Positions 17,590 to 26,757 of a stretch of 64,000 nt of DNA are shown piece by piece. A program made the translations under genes and the position numbers. Where the stretch lies: contig JBKEBD010000016.1 of the NCBI GenBank assembly GCA_047972995.1, forward strand, positions 122,060 to 186,059, given 5' to 3'. This DNA comes from JBKEDC01 sp047972995 (lineage in GTDB: Bacteria; Bacteroidota; Bacteroidia; Bacteroidales; Prolixibacteraceae). How positions within the stretch are numbered: position 1 is the first letter of the stretch; each line of letters starts with the position of its first letter. The notes under the pieces were generated by a model. It worked only from the letters and a program-made list of their open reading frames with translations. It did not search any database and was not told the DNA's origin.

Positions 17590-18204
17590 TTATTTCACCA
17601 CAAAATCATACATTTTCTTGCCTTCCAAGAAGCCTTCCAGATGGTCGCCAATAGCAACTGCACCTACCCCAACAGGTGTTCCTGTGTAAATGAGGTCGCC
17701 AATCTTAAGCGTGAAATATTTTGAAATATCAGCAATTAACTCATCAATACTAAAAAGCATATCGGCAGAATGCCCTTGTTGTACGAGTTCTCCATTTTTC
17801 AATAAATGAAAACGCAGATCGTTCATCGCAGGTAAATCGCTCACCTGCTGAAACTCGTTACTCAACACTGCCGACTTATCAAAGGCTTTAGCTTTCTCCC
17901 AAGGCAAACCTTTACCTTTAAGCGTCATCTGCACATCACGTGCGGTAAAGTCTACACCTAAACCAATTTCCTCATAATAGCGATGAGCGAAACGCGGTTC
18001 AATGTTCTTACCTATGCGATTAATTCGCACCACTAATTCGCACTCATAATGTACATCATGACTAAACGATGGAATATAAAATGCCTTATTGTTTCGCAAC
18101 AAAGCCGTGTCGGGCTTCATGAAAATTACGGGTTCATCGGGCTGTGCTCCGCCAAATTCCTTGACGTGATCCGCATAATTCATTCCTATACAGATTATTT
18201 TCAT
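17590..18204 (-). CDS. Fumarylacetoacetate hydrolase family protein
   Basis: 204 residues from the ATG at 18204 (MKIICIGMNYADHVKEFGG). A TTG 18 nt upstream is in frame but falls inside a hairpin. The FAH fold signatures PVIFMKPDTAL, HYECELVVRINRIGKNI (metal-binding glutamates) and IYTGTPVGVGAV are present. Short members of this family act as acylpyruvate hydrolases or oxaloacetate-handling enzymes; the substrate here cannot be read from sequence. Confidence 0.88.
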   Translation of the reverse strand: MKIICIGMNYADHVKEFGGAQPDEPVIFMKPDTALLRNNKAFYIPSFSHDVHYECELVVRINRIGKNIEPRFAHRYYEEIGLGVDFTARDVQMTLKGKGLPWEKAKAFDKSAVLSNEFQQVSDLPAMNDLRFHLLKNGELVQQGHSADMLFSIDELIADISKYFTLKIGDLIYTGTPVGVGAVAIGDHLEGFLEGKKMYDFVVK

Positions 18205-18221
18205 CTGCTTATAATTTTGCA

Positions 18222-18252
18222 ATAACCTTAAAGCCGTTGGCTTTAAGGTTAT
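18222..18252. repeat. Perfect 14-bp hairpin between exonuclease and FAH genes
   Basis: ATAACCTTAAAGCC (18222-18235) pairs with 18239-18252 around a 3-base loop. On the minus strand it lacks a T-tail and sits only 17 nt before the FAH start, so it may be a weak terminator or a leader hairpin. Confidence 0.6.
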
Positions 18253-18296
18253 GCTGTTTTTTTTATCATTCTCCTGTGTACTGAATAACTTAAAGC

Positions 18297-19112
18297 TTAT
18301 TGCTTAGGGCCTAAAGCCATTTTTAACTTAATCTCGGTTAGCACTCGTTTGGTGTATAGTGGAAAATCAGAGTCCATCATCCAAGCGTAATAGCCCGGTT
18401 GTTCACGGAGTACTTTCTCCACGGGAACACCTTTATTTTTGCCGAAATTGAATACCTCTACCCCTTGTTCGTTGCGGATAATACGTCCTGCAAAATCGAC
18501 ATTCTCATTAAAGCTTGAAAACTCACTCAAAGCTTGAATATCATTTACAATAGGTTGGGTAATCTTGTCGTTTTGGTCTTTAAAGTCCACCCCCTGATAG
18601 CGGTCGAGCTGCGACTTCAATACCTCATAAGTAGCACGAGTATCTGCCATAGCACCATGTGCACCCTCCAATTCTTCATTGCAATAAAAGCGATAAGCCG
18701 CTACAAGTGTGCGTTTTTCCATTTTATGGAAAATGGTCTGCACATCGACAAACTTACGCTTCATAAGGTCAATATCCACCTCGGCACGTAAAAACTCTTC
18801 GGCAAGCAGAGGAATATCAAAACGGTTAGAATTGAATCCACCCAAGTCGCACCCTTCCATAAATCTGGCTAAACTTTTGGCTACCTCTTTAAAGGTTGGA
18901 CAGTCGGCCACATCGGCATCATAAATACCATGCACGGCACTCGATTCTGCAGGAATGGGCACACCCGGATTAATGCGCAACTCTTTAACTTCCTCTTCAC
19001 CATTCACCAACACTTTGATGAGGGCTATTTCCACAATACGATCTTTCGACACATCGATACCCGTGGTTTCTAAATCAAAAAATATTATTGGGTTCTTTAA
19101 ATTCAGTTTCAT
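18297..19112 (-). CDS. 3'-5' exonuclease, DnaQ/epsilon family
   Basis: 271 residues. The N-terminal DEDD exonuclease domain shows IIFFDLETTGID (two acidic metal ligands), GFNSNRFDIPLL and AHGAMADTRATYEVL. The C-terminal segment FNFGKNKGVPVEKVLREQPGYYAWMM resembles the small domain found at the end of ExoX-like nucleases. It probably acts in DNA repair or proofreading rather than as the replicase epsilon subunit, but this is open. No partner gene adjoins it. Confidence 0.85.
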   Translation of the reverse strand: MKLNLKNPIIFFDLETTGIDVSKDRIVEIALIKVLVNGEEEVKELRINPGVPIPAESSAVHGIYDADVADCPTFKEVAKSLARFMEGCDLGGFNSNRFDIPLLAEEFLRAEVDIDLMKRKFVDVQTIFHKMEKRTLVAAYRFYCNEELEGAHGAMADTRATYEVLKSQLDRYQGVDFKDQNDKITQPIVNDIQALSEFSSFNENVDFAGRIIRNEQGVEVFNFGKNKGVPVEKVLREQPGYYAWMMDSDFPLYTKRVLTEIKLKMALGPKQ

Positions 19113-19234
19113 GTTTTTCCTTTATTTGACATATACCTTTGGCGTGTATGGATGGAGTGGCTAAAATCATTAAGCACTCCGCTGTTTATGCGCTCACCAT
19201 GAAGCGACAGATAAACAGCGAAGCTACAAAAGCC

Positions 19235-20362
19235 TTACACTCCTATCATCATAGGCATTAAAAGCATCAAGATATCTTCTTCTTCCTTGGCTTTCTCTGC
19301 AGGCAAAAATAAACCAGCACGTGCCGAGTCTGAAAGCTCTACTTTCACATCTGTTGAGTCGATATTTGACAAGATTTCTAATAAGAAAGTCGATTTAAAA
19401 CCGATTTCCATTTCTTCTCCTTCATACTGACAAGCAATGCGTTCTACTGCTGAACGTGCAAAGTCAACATCTTGAGCCGAAACCACTAGCTGACTTCCTT
19501 CTACGCTCAATTTAATGAGGTTCGAAGACTCACTAGCGAATACTGACACTCGTTTCACTGTGTTATACAAAGCCTGACGATCAACATACAATGCGTTAGG
19601 ATTTTCTTTCGGAATTACCGAGTTATAGGCTGGATATTTTCCTTCCACCAAACGGCAAATTAGCGTGTGTTTGTTTAGCTTGAATACTGCATTTTTGTTA
19701 TCAAAGCTCAACACCACATCGCCGTCTTCTTTTGGAAGCAAGTTTTTCAACAAGTTGGCTGGCTTCTTGGGCAAGATAAACGATGAAGCCTCTGCTGTTT
19801 TTGCATCGCTACGCTTATAACGAATCAGTTTGTGTGCATCGGAAGTTACAAAAGTTAAATCTTCTGTTCCCAATTCCATGAAAATACCATTCATTACAGG
19901 TCGAAGCTCATCATCGGCCGTAGCAAAAACGGTGCGAGAGATACCACTCAACAACACTTCTGCTGGTACATTTAATTCCTTTGCTTCTGCGGCAAGTTCC
20001 GGCAATTGAGGATATTCCTCGCCATCTTGTCCCACAATATTGAATTTACCATTTTCAGAAAACAACTCAATGGCAAACTTTTCCATATCAATTTTAAAAG
20101 TCAAAGGCTGATCGGGAAATTCTCGAATCATATCGTTGAGCAACTTGGCAGGAACAGCAATAGCACCTGTTCCCTCTACATTTTCTAACATGAGAGAGGT
20201 AACCAAGGTGGTCTCTAAATCGGAAGCTGTGACAGTTAATTTATCTTCTTCTAATTGAAATAAATAATTATCCAATATTGGAAGTGTATTCTTCGTGCTA
20301 ATTACTTTACTAATAGCATTCAAATGACTTAAAAGCTCTAAGCTTGAAACTACAAATTTCAT
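19235..20362 (-). CDS. dnaN: DNA polymerase III beta subunit (sliding clamp)
   Basis: 375 residues, usual for a clamp monomer of three similar domains. It begins MKFVVSSLELLSHLNAISKVI and has ASDLETTLVTSL, the domain 2 segment FATADDELRPVMNGIFME and a C-terminal PMMIGV, close to the usual PMRL/I-type end. It encircles DNA and holds the replicase. It is not next to dnaA or recF, as is common in Bacteroidota. Confidence 0.96.
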   Translation of the reverse strand: MKFVVSSLELLSHLNAISKVISTKNTLPILDNYLFQLEEDKLTVTASDLETTLVTSLMLENVEGTGAIAVPAKLLNDMIREFPDQPLTFKIDMEKFAIELFSENGKFNIVGQDGEEYPQLPELAAEAKELNVPAEVLLSGISRTVFATADDELRPVMNGIFMELGTEDLTFVTSDAHKLIRYKRSDAKTAEASSFILPKKPANLLKNLLPKEDGDVVLSFDNKNAVFKLNKHTLICRLVEGKYPAYNSVIPKENPNALYVDRQALYNTVKRVSVFASESSNLIKLSVEGSQLVVSAQDVDFARSAVERIACQYEGEEMEIGFKSTFLLEILSNIDSTDVKVELSDSARAGLFLPAEKAKEEEDILMLLMPMMIGV

Positions 20363-20521
20363 CGATTATCTATTTTTATTATTTACTGAATCATTTCGCT
20401 TCATCAGCCCCTATTAGACTAAAAAATAAACGAATTTACGAATATACTATTTTTGACAAAACAAGCCTAATCGCTCTTATTTTATTTGCATAAATTAGAG
20501 CAGAAGACCCACAATCGACAA

Positions 20522-22936
20522 CTACAATTTGTATTTGCGGATGCGGATCAACTGAAAAACCACGCCAAATAAAAGCACAACAAAGATGGGAAACAACACA
20601 TTCAGCAATTGCCAAAACAAGCGTTCTTCTCGAAGTTTAACTTTATCGAGTAATCGCAATTTAAACACCCGAGAGCGCAACTGCATAATGCCTGAATCAT
20701 CGGCTAAATAGTGAATTGCATTTAGCAATAACTCTTTATTTCCGAAGGTTTGCTTCGAATACTGATCGTAGCCCACTGGTTGTGTGCGCAGTCTGCCTTC
20801 GGTATAATTTACTTTATTTCCCATCAAACTACCATCGGAAAAAACCATCAATTTGGCTTCTTTCGACTCGTGCTGCACGGTTAATCCTAACGAATTATAA
20901 CTTGCCGTTGGACGATGCTCAAACAAAGATTGAAAATTGCCCTCTAGCAAAACTCCTGTTGGTACATTTGCGGTGTGAAACAATTCGCGAGCTGGCGGAT
21001 TATTAATACTCTGCAAACTCACCTCAGTGGGTGTACCCACCACGCGCGCATAGGGTGAACTTTGCAAAATGACCGATTTATGAATCTTTGGGTTCTGCCC
21101 CACTGTATCAATAGAGCTCACAAATTCCGACTTCACTCTGTTAATATTTCGGCTTATTACATGACTGTTCGATGGGGTAAGCAAAGGCGAATAATACCAT
21201 GGCGCAGGTGTAAATTTAGGCTGCGATGCCACAGGCGATGTATTCACAGGTATATATACACACTCTACATCTTGCACCAAGGTTGGATTTACTCGAACAC
21301 CATACTTAAACAGTTGGTCGAGTACATTTAAGTCGGTGGGGAAAGCAATGGTGGTTTCGCCCCTACTCAAACTATCGAGGCTAACCGACACGGGATCGAC
21401 AAGATACATGAAACTTACACCCCGCATTAGCATTTGGTCAATATAAAATTTATCTTGCTCTGAAAATGGTCTTTGAGGTGCATTAATAAGCACCACATCG
21501 GGAAGCGAGCTTGTATCGCTAAAGGCTTCTAAAGTGAAATCCTTCACTCGATAACTCGACTGCAAACTACTTCTAATATCATAGGTTTCATCGGGCAATA
21601 ATTCGCCATGCCCATGCATGAAAGCCACTGTTTTCTGGTCACCTTTTTGTTGCAATTGCTGCAACGCATTCATGAACTCATATTCTAGCGTTTCTATTGA
21701 ATTATTCAAATTCATTTCGGCCGACAATGAGCTGTTGTTTTTCAGCAAATTCACACCCACATAGCTATCGCCATATTGTATAACTGCTCCGGGGAAGATT
21801 AGTTGCGTGCTTGTTCCCTCATCGGTGTTTCTGCGAATGTCGGTAGGCTGAATACCAATATTCACCAACTGATTAAACAGCTGATTTCGCTGTTCTGCAT
21901 CGGCAATATCATAAGGGTCATTCTGATAAATGCGCACAGGCAAATTTGCCCAAGCATCCATATCTTGCACCTTTTCGTCTATAGCTTGTTTCAACTGACG
22001 AAATCCAGAAGGCAAATCGCCTGCAAGATACAAATCAATATAAATGGGATATTCTAAATTGTTTAGCTTATCTTTTGACACTGAAGAAAGGCTAAAACGT
22101 TTTTCGCTAGTTAAATCTACCCGAAAAAACCACTGATTGCCTACAACCAAAATAAGCAGTAACAAACCTAATGGCTTCCAAAAATGCTTCCATTGGTTTC
22201 TAGCCAATTGCTGCTGATGGCGTAAAGCCACACTTGTGCTTGCCAACAACAATGCCACTACAAAAAAGAAGTAGAGCATATCTCTAGAATCGAGCACTCC
22301 ACGGCTCATCGACTCGTAGTGTTTACTTATTCCAAAATCAATAAAGAATGTTTTAAAGCCCATAGACACATTCATTTGCGCTAGGAAATCGAAACCCGAA
22401 TACAACAAGAAACAAGTTAGAAGCGAGCTTACAAAGGCAAACACCGGATTATCGGTAAGCGAAGAGCTAAGCACTCCCACAGCTACATAAATAGCTGCTA
22501 AAAAAAACAATCCGATGAAAGCCCCCCAAGCAGCTCCCGAATCCCAATTGCCCACCGGATTACCGAGTTGGAAAACCGAAAAGAAGTACACCAAAGTGGG
22601 AAGCAAACACAGAATAACCAAGCCCAAGCCTGCCAAATATTTAGCACACACCAATTGCCATGAAGCAAAAGGTCTGGTAAGAAGAATTTCGAAAGTATCC
22701 AAACGTTTTTCTTCGGCAAATAGTCGCATGGTGAGGGCTGGCACTAGAAACAAAAATAACCATGGCGCTAAACTAAAATATGACGACAAACTAGCATATC
22801 CGCTTTCTATAATATTGAAGTTTCCGGGGAAAACCCACAAGAACAAACCATTGCCCAATAAAAAAACTAAAGCAATGAGATAGCCTGTAATTCCACCAAA
22901 AAAACTCGAAAATTCTTTTCTAATTAAGCTATACAT
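20522..22936 (-). CDS. GldF-GldG fused gliding-motility ABC transporter protein
   Basis: About 804 residues from MYSLIRKEFSSFFGG (ATG at 22936, 5 nt after the upstream stop). Residues about 1-240 form an ABC-2-type permease with six membrane helices and the FAEEKRLDTFEILLTRP loop of GldF. A helix near 260-280 then leads into a GldG-like extracytoplasmic domain (DLTSEKRFSLSS..., VAFMHGHGEL) ending in one C-terminal helix. GldF and GldG are often separate proteins partnering with the ATPase GldA. Presence does not prove gliding. It follows the HEAT gene closely. Confidence 0.88.
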   Translation of the reverse strand: MYSLIRKEFSSFFGGITGYLIALVFLLGNGLFLWVFPGNFNIIESGYASLSSYFSLAPWLFLFLVPALTMRLFAEEKRLDTFEILLTRPFASWQLVCAKYLAGLGLVILCLLPTLVYFFSVFQLGNPVGNWDSGAAWGAFIGLFFLAAIYVAVGVLSSSLTDNPVFAFVSSLLTCFLLYSGFDFLAQMNVSMGFKTFFIDFGISKHYESMSRGVLDSRDMLYFFFVVALLLASTSVALRHQQQLARNQWKHFWKPLGLLLLILVVGNQWFFRVDLTSEKRFSLSSVSKDKLNNLEYPIYIDLYLAGDLPSGFRQLKQAIDEKVQDMDAWANLPVRIYQNDPYDIADAEQRNQLFNQLVNIGIQPTDIRRNTDEGTSTQLIFPGAVIQYGDSYVGVNLLKNNSSLSAEMNLNNSIETLEYEFMNALQQLQQKGDQKTVAFMHGHGELLPDETYDIRSSLQSSYRVKDFTLEAFSDTSSLPDVVLINAPQRPFSEQDKFYIDQMLMRGVSFMYLVDPVSVSLDSLSRGETTIAFPTDLNVLDQLFKYGVRVNPTLVQDVECVYIPVNTSPVASQPKFTPAPWYYSPLLTPSNSHVISRNINRVKSEFVSSIDTVGQNPKIHKSVILQSSPYARVVGTPTEVSLQSINNPPARELFHTANVPTGVLLEGNFQSLFEHRPTASYNSLGLTVQHESKEAKLMVFSDGSLMGNKVNYTEGRLRTQPVGYDQYSKQTFGNKELLLNAIHYLADDSGIMQLRSRVFKLRLLDKVKLREERLFWQLLNVLFPIFVVLLFGVVFQLIRIRKYKL

Positions 22937-22940
22937 AAGG

Positions 22941-23465
22941 CTAATACTCCGCTGGTTGCACGCCTTCTTCCAAAGCATAAAGGAAGTCTTTTACTTCTTC
23001 AAGCAATACTGCCTTTTCAGTATTCATGTCTAACAAAGCATCTGCAATTTTTTGCTCTTCTTCGGCTCGCTGTTCGGCTGTTATTTTACCCCACATATTG
23101 GTGATGAGGGTGTGCGCTTCAAAAGCCGACATGAAATCGGCTGTAATCATGATATCTATAAAAACATCGATGTGTACAGCATAACTCAACCCATTTTCCC
23201 AACACACGGTGAGCAATTCTTCCCTAATGTCATGATAGTTTTCATCGGCAATGGCCTCTACCAAATAAGGCACAGCATCTTGTTGCTTCAATTGCCCTAA
23301 CATTGAGGTAATGGCTGACACCACATCTGCATCGATACTACTATGCAATAAATTAATGAGCAAAGGCAAGTAAGTCGATTTTCCTTCTATGGCAAGCAAT
23401 TCAATAGCTTGAAGTACTTCTTTTGTATTATCTGATTGCAATTGATTTATCAATTCTTGATTCAT
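22941..23465 (-). CDS. HEAT-repeat protein
   Basis: 174 residues, all helical. The first 80 residues form two to three HEAT-like pairs (KEVLQAIELLAIEGKSTYLPLLINLL, DADVVSAITSMLGQLKQQDAVPYLVEAI). The tail is acidic (LLEEVKDFLYALEEGVQPAEY). No catalytic motif; likely a protein-binding scaffold. It ends 4 nt before the gldFG start, so the two are probably one operon, and a link to that transporter is plausible but unproven. Confidence 0.75.
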   Translation of the reverse strand: MNQELINQLQSDNTKEVLQAIELLAIEGKSTYLPLLINLLHSSIDADVVSAITSMLGQLKQQDAVPYLVEAIADENYHDIREELLTVCWENGLSYAVHIDVFIDIMITADFMSAFEAHTLITNMWGKITAEQRAEEEQKIADALLDMNTEKAVLLEEVKDFLYALEEGVQPAEY

Positions 23466-23611
23466 AGCCTTTTCTTATTCGTTATTTATAGTGTGGCGAT
23501 GCAAAATTAGTTTTTCCTTAGCGCATATGCAAATCTGGCAATTCTTCTCAATTAGAGCTGTCCGAGCAAAATTTTCTCCCCATTTCAAATTGCTTGCATT
23601 CAAAACACCGC

Positions 23612-23663
23612 AAAAAAAAGATTCCTTGCTATACTGCCAAAAACAGCATAACAAGGAATCTTT
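23612..23663 (-). terminator. Terminator of GH105 gene
   Basis: A 12-bp stem (AAAGATTCCTTG with CAAGGAATCTTT) around a 23-base, partly paired loop, followed by T8 on the minus strand. It lies 50 nt past the GH105 stop. Confidence 0.85.
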
Positions 23664-23713
23664 ATATATAATGACTTTCAGCGACTAGCTATCGTGAAGT
23701 CACGCCAACATTC

Positions 23714-24973
23714 TTAGTGTGCACAGCAAGATGTGTGAGCATCTAAATCAAGTTGCAACTCCAATGCAGCCATAATGAATGGACCAACCCCTTTAGGGTC
23801 GTTAGCACGAATTGGCTCTGAAAGATAATATTCATAAGTACCATCGCGACGATTGTCTTTTCCCCCAAGACCTGCCACCGAGCAGCATTGATTTAAATCC
23901 ATTGTGCCGTCTTCATTAATACTCACAAAAGCATCAAGCATTCCTTTGAATGATTTTTTAGCAGCATCCATATACTCATCGCCCACATAACCCATGCGAT
24001 TTGCCTTTGCAAAGGCATAGGTAAATTGAGCCGAAGCAGTAGCTTCTAAATAATTTCCTTCACGCTTTGGAGCATCCATCACTTGATACCAAACGCCTGT
24101 TTTAACATCTTGAGCTTTCAAGATTGCAGCATAAACTTTTTGCAAGTTTTGAATGAAAGCTTCGCGTTTAGGATGGTCAGCAGGAATGAAATCTAAGATA
24201 TCTACCATTGCCATTGAATACCAGCCCATAGCTCTACCCCACACGTGTTGCGAAAGACCTGTTTCTTTATCTGCCCAAAATTGTTCTCTGCTTTCATCGT
24301 AACCGTGGAAGTTTAGACCTGTTTTGGCATCGTAAGTGTGTTTTTGAATCAACTCCACTTGCAAAATAGCATCGTCAATAGCTTCTGGATGACCAAAGAC
24401 AGCGCCATATTGTGCCGAAAATGGATCTGCCATATACACACCATCGAGCCACATTTGCCAAGGGTAGATTTTTTTATGCCAGTATCCACCATCTGAATTT
24501 CGAGGTTGACCTTCCAATTGCGTATGCAAAACATCTATAGCTTTTTTGAAACGCTCTTCACCTGTTTGTTTGTAAATTTCGAACAATAGTTTACCTGAGT
24601 TCACCAAGTCAAGATTGTATTTATCCATTTTATACTGACCCAAGATTTCACCTTCGGCAGTAATCATGGTGTCGGCATAATTGTAGCCATAGTCCCAGTA
24701 TCGTTGTTCTTTGGTGTAGGCATACAGTTTCTGATTTGCCAATGTAACCAATCCTTGTGTGTAGCTCCACTTTGGTTTTGTTGTCCAATCGAGCATAGTA
24801 GCATCGGGAAAACGTTTTTGGTCAGAATCTGCCATTAGCATAGCCCACTCAATAGGCGATTTTCCGTTAAACTCTTCATGCGAAACCGATTGTTTCTCTT
24901 TTTTTGATTGCCCACACGAGACTAACAGACTCATTGTTAACACAACAAGTAAACCTGACTTTAATCTATTCAT
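23714..24973 (-). CDS. GH88/GH105-family unsaturated glucuronyl hydrolase-like lipoprotein
   Basis: 419 residues with a lipoprotein signal peptide whose lipobox cysteine is Cys20 (LLVSCGQ). The rest is an (alpha/alpha)6 barrel with repeated aromatic-rich helices. WLDGVYMADPF places the probable catalytic acid at Asp177, matching the DGxYM site of YteR-like unsaturated rhamnogalacturonyl hydrolases. It should remove unsaturated uronic acids left by polysaccharide lyases. No SusC/SusD or lyase genes adjoin it. The C-terminus ends HTSCCAH, with a cysteine pair. Confidence 0.87.
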   Translation of the reverse strand: MNRLKSGLLVVLTMSLLVSCGQSKKEKQSVSHEEFNGKSPIEWAMLMADSDQKRFPDATMLDWTTKPKWSYTQGLVTLANQKLYAYTKEQRYWDYGYNYADTMITAEGEILGQYKMDKYNLDLVNSGKLLFEIYKQTGEERFKKAIDVLHTQLEGQPRNSDGGYWHKKIYPWQMWLDGVYMADPFSAQYGAVFGHPEAIDDAILQVELIQKHTYDAKTGLNFHGYDESREQFWADKETGLSQHVWGRAMGWYSMAMVDILDFIPADHPKREAFIQNLQKVYAAILKAQDVKTGVWYQVMDAPKREGNYLEATASAQFTYAFAKANRMGYVGDEYMDAAKKSFKGMLDAFVSINEDGTMDLNQCCSVAGLGGKDNRRDGTYEYYLSEPIRANDPKGVGPFIMAALELQLDLDAHTSCCAH

Positions 24974-25001
24974 ATTCTATTTTCGTTTGTTGATATGGAT
25001 A

Positions 25002-25032
25002 CAAAAATACGGAACACATCGGAATATGCAAA
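25002..25032 (-). promoter_or_regulatory. Promoter of GH105 gene
   Basis: Minus strand: TTTG (25029-25032), 19 bases, then TATTTTTG (25002-25009), matching the Bacteroidota TTTG-N19-TAnnTTTG layout 28 nt before the start codon. Confidence 0.6.
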
Positions 25033-25076
25033 TCCAATTGCATACGTTAAAAGCAAAACACAGCTAAATGCACAAG

Positions 25077-25123
25077 AAAAAGGGCAAAAGCAAGACTGAT
25101 TCACAGTCTTTGCTTTTAGCCTT
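25077..25123 (-). terminator. Terminator of 25217-25855 lipoprotein gene
   Basis: A long hairpin with AAAGCAAGACTG pairing with CAGTCTTTGCTTTT-type sequence across a short ATTCA loop. A pyrimidine/T-rich tract (CCCTTTTTCTT) follows on the minus strand. Confidence 0.65.
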
Positions 25124-25216
25124 TATTTATTAGTCACTTTGTTGCGAAATATAGCGAAGCTTGAAATTGCGCATTACGCGGGCTAAAACCTCATGCTATT
25201 GAAATTAAAACCCTTT

Positions 25217-25855
25217 TCAATTTGTTTTAATTTCGGAAATTTTTTCTTCAATTAATTTCGCATAGCCCCTCACCCAGCTTTTAATGCTTACTGGCTGCAA
25301 CGCATCAGACTGCACCGACCACACATATTGGCTCGACTTCACGTCATACATCACCGATTCAATTATATAGCTTGTTTGCTCTAGCACACTTGCGGCTTGA
25401 TGCTCTGCCGAATTACGATAGGAATAATAGCTTCGATAATCCCCATAATAGACATAACTGAATTTGGCGGTCGTTCCAATTGTCTCGTCATTGTGAATAT
25501 ATTTTGACTCGCTTTTGGTGTCGAGCAATGAAACAGTAAACAGCGCATCGCAGCCCGAGTCATTCAAAATAGAGTCGAGCACTTGCACACTCACCCCACG
25601 AAGCGATTTCAATTTATTGGGTGCAATATCAGCACTAGCCACCACATTCATATCATGCTTTTTCAAAGCTTTCACCATGCGCTTCTCTACCTTTTCTTTC
25701 ATGCCGGTGTCGTGCATCAGAGCCAACACACACACTTTTTCAAATGCTTTATGATTTAAAGCCTTCTCATTCACATCGGTCTTGGTAATCTCTTGTGTAG
25801 TTTTACACCCCACAAATGAACCAATTAAGAATAACAATATATATATTTTCTTCAT
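25217..25855 (-). CDS. Putative lipoprotein of unknown function
   Basis: 212 residues with lipobox cysteine Cys17 (IGSFVGCKTT). The mature part looks like a periplasmic domain that begins VCVLALMHDTGMKEKVEKRMVKALKKH and repeats the theme of a stress- or envelope-associated small lipoprotein. A tyrosine-rich loop (YVYYGDYRSYYSYR) is notable. I do not recognise the family with confidence; it faintly recalls DUF4136-like lipoproteins. The next gene upstream ends 25 nt away on the same strand, so the two may be co-transcribed. Confidence 0.7.
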   Translation of the reverse strand: MKKIYILLFLIGSFVGCKTTQEITKTDVNEKALNHKAFEKVCVLALMHDTGMKEKVEKRMVKALKKHDMNVVASADIAPNKLKSLRGVSVQVLDSILNDSGCDALFTVSLLDTKSESKYIHNDETIGTTAKFSYVYYGDYRSYYSYRNSAEHQAASVLEQTSYIIESVMYDVKSSQYVWSVQSDALQPVSIKSWVRGYAKLIEEKISEIKTN

Positions 25856-25880
25856 GTTTTCGTCTAGTTAAATCGTACAA

Positions 25881-26495
25881 TTAATTCGCCGCTGCTGAAC
25901 TACCTTTTGAACCTAGTTTAATGGCTAGTCCGGCATTAAAACCGAATTGAGTGAAAGGAACAGAAGTTGACAAACCTGCATCTGGTCCTCCGCCCAATGT
26001 CCACCACACATCGGCATTAACATCGGTAACAGGGAAATTTGCATTGATCTGTGTGAAAATGGCTACTTTGTCGTTAAGCCAGAATTTCACCCCAGCCTTA
26101 AAGCCCACGCCAAATTTCACCATAGCATCTGTATTTTCAAAAACGGTATTATAGCTTGCAATACCAATAGCACCACCACCATAAACCGAAATAGCTTGAG
26201 CTACTGGAATGTTTTTCACTAAACCTAATAAAAAATAATTAGAGTTCATATCTGCCTTCATTTTAGAATAATAGCTCTCTGCTGTACACTGTTGCCCCAT
26301 GTAAGTAAATTCAATCGATGCAAATCGTCTAATAGGGTAAGCAATAGAGGCTCCATATGACATACCATCTCCTACTCTTCCGGCATAAAATTTATCACCA
26401 AAAGTATATCCCACAAATGGAGATACCTCAATTTGTGCCTGAGAAGTGGCCACAAATGCAAAAATTCCTACGATTAATGCTGCTAACTTTTTCAT
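25881..26495 (-). CDS. Small outer-membrane beta-barrel protein
   Basis: 204 residues from the ATG at 26495, which yields a good signal peptide MKKLAALIVGIFAFVATSQAQ; the longer reading frame upstream has a poor start. The mature chain starts IEVSPFVGYTFGDKFY and alternates glycine and aromatic residues (YGGGAIGIASYNTVFE, GVGFKAGVKFWLNDKVAIFTQINANF), typical of 8-stranded OmpA-like or OMP_b-brl barrels. No OmpA peptidoglycan-binding domain. Function unknown. Directly upstream of the 25217-25855 lipoprotein gene. Confidence 0.78.
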   Translation of the reverse strand: MKKLAALIVGIFAFVATSQAQIEVSPFVGYTFGDKFYAGRVGDGMSYGASIAYPIRRFASIEFTYMGQQCTAESYYSKMKADMNSNYFLLGLVKNIPVAQAISVYGGGAIGIASYNTVFENTDAMVKFGVGFKAGVKFWLNDKVAIFTQINANFPVTDVNADVWWTLGGGPDAGLSTSVPFTQFGFNAGLAIKLGSKGSSAAAN

Positions 26496-26703
26496 ATTTG
26501 TTGTTGCTTTTAGCCCTCTCAACTCTTCCTCACGAAAAGCCAAAAGGATTATATATTTATTTTACTAATCTCAATCTAAAATTCATTTGGTTTGCCTCTG
26601 AACCGCACCATGCCTTACATTTCTTTCTTAAAACAGATGATTATGCTCAGTTCATACATTCCATATAAACGACCAAAAATATATTAAAACAATACTATAA
26701 ACA

Positions 26704-26742
26704 AAAAAAGAGGCTAAAGGATTACCTTCAACCTTTTTTTAT
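26704..26742 (-). terminator. Terminator of 26758-28914 lipoprotein gene
   Basis: AGGTTGAAGG pairs over 10 bp (two G-T pairs) with CCTTTAGCCT on the minus strand and is followed by a T-run. Confidence 0.7.
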
Positions 26743-26757
26743 ATCATTTAGAGCTAA

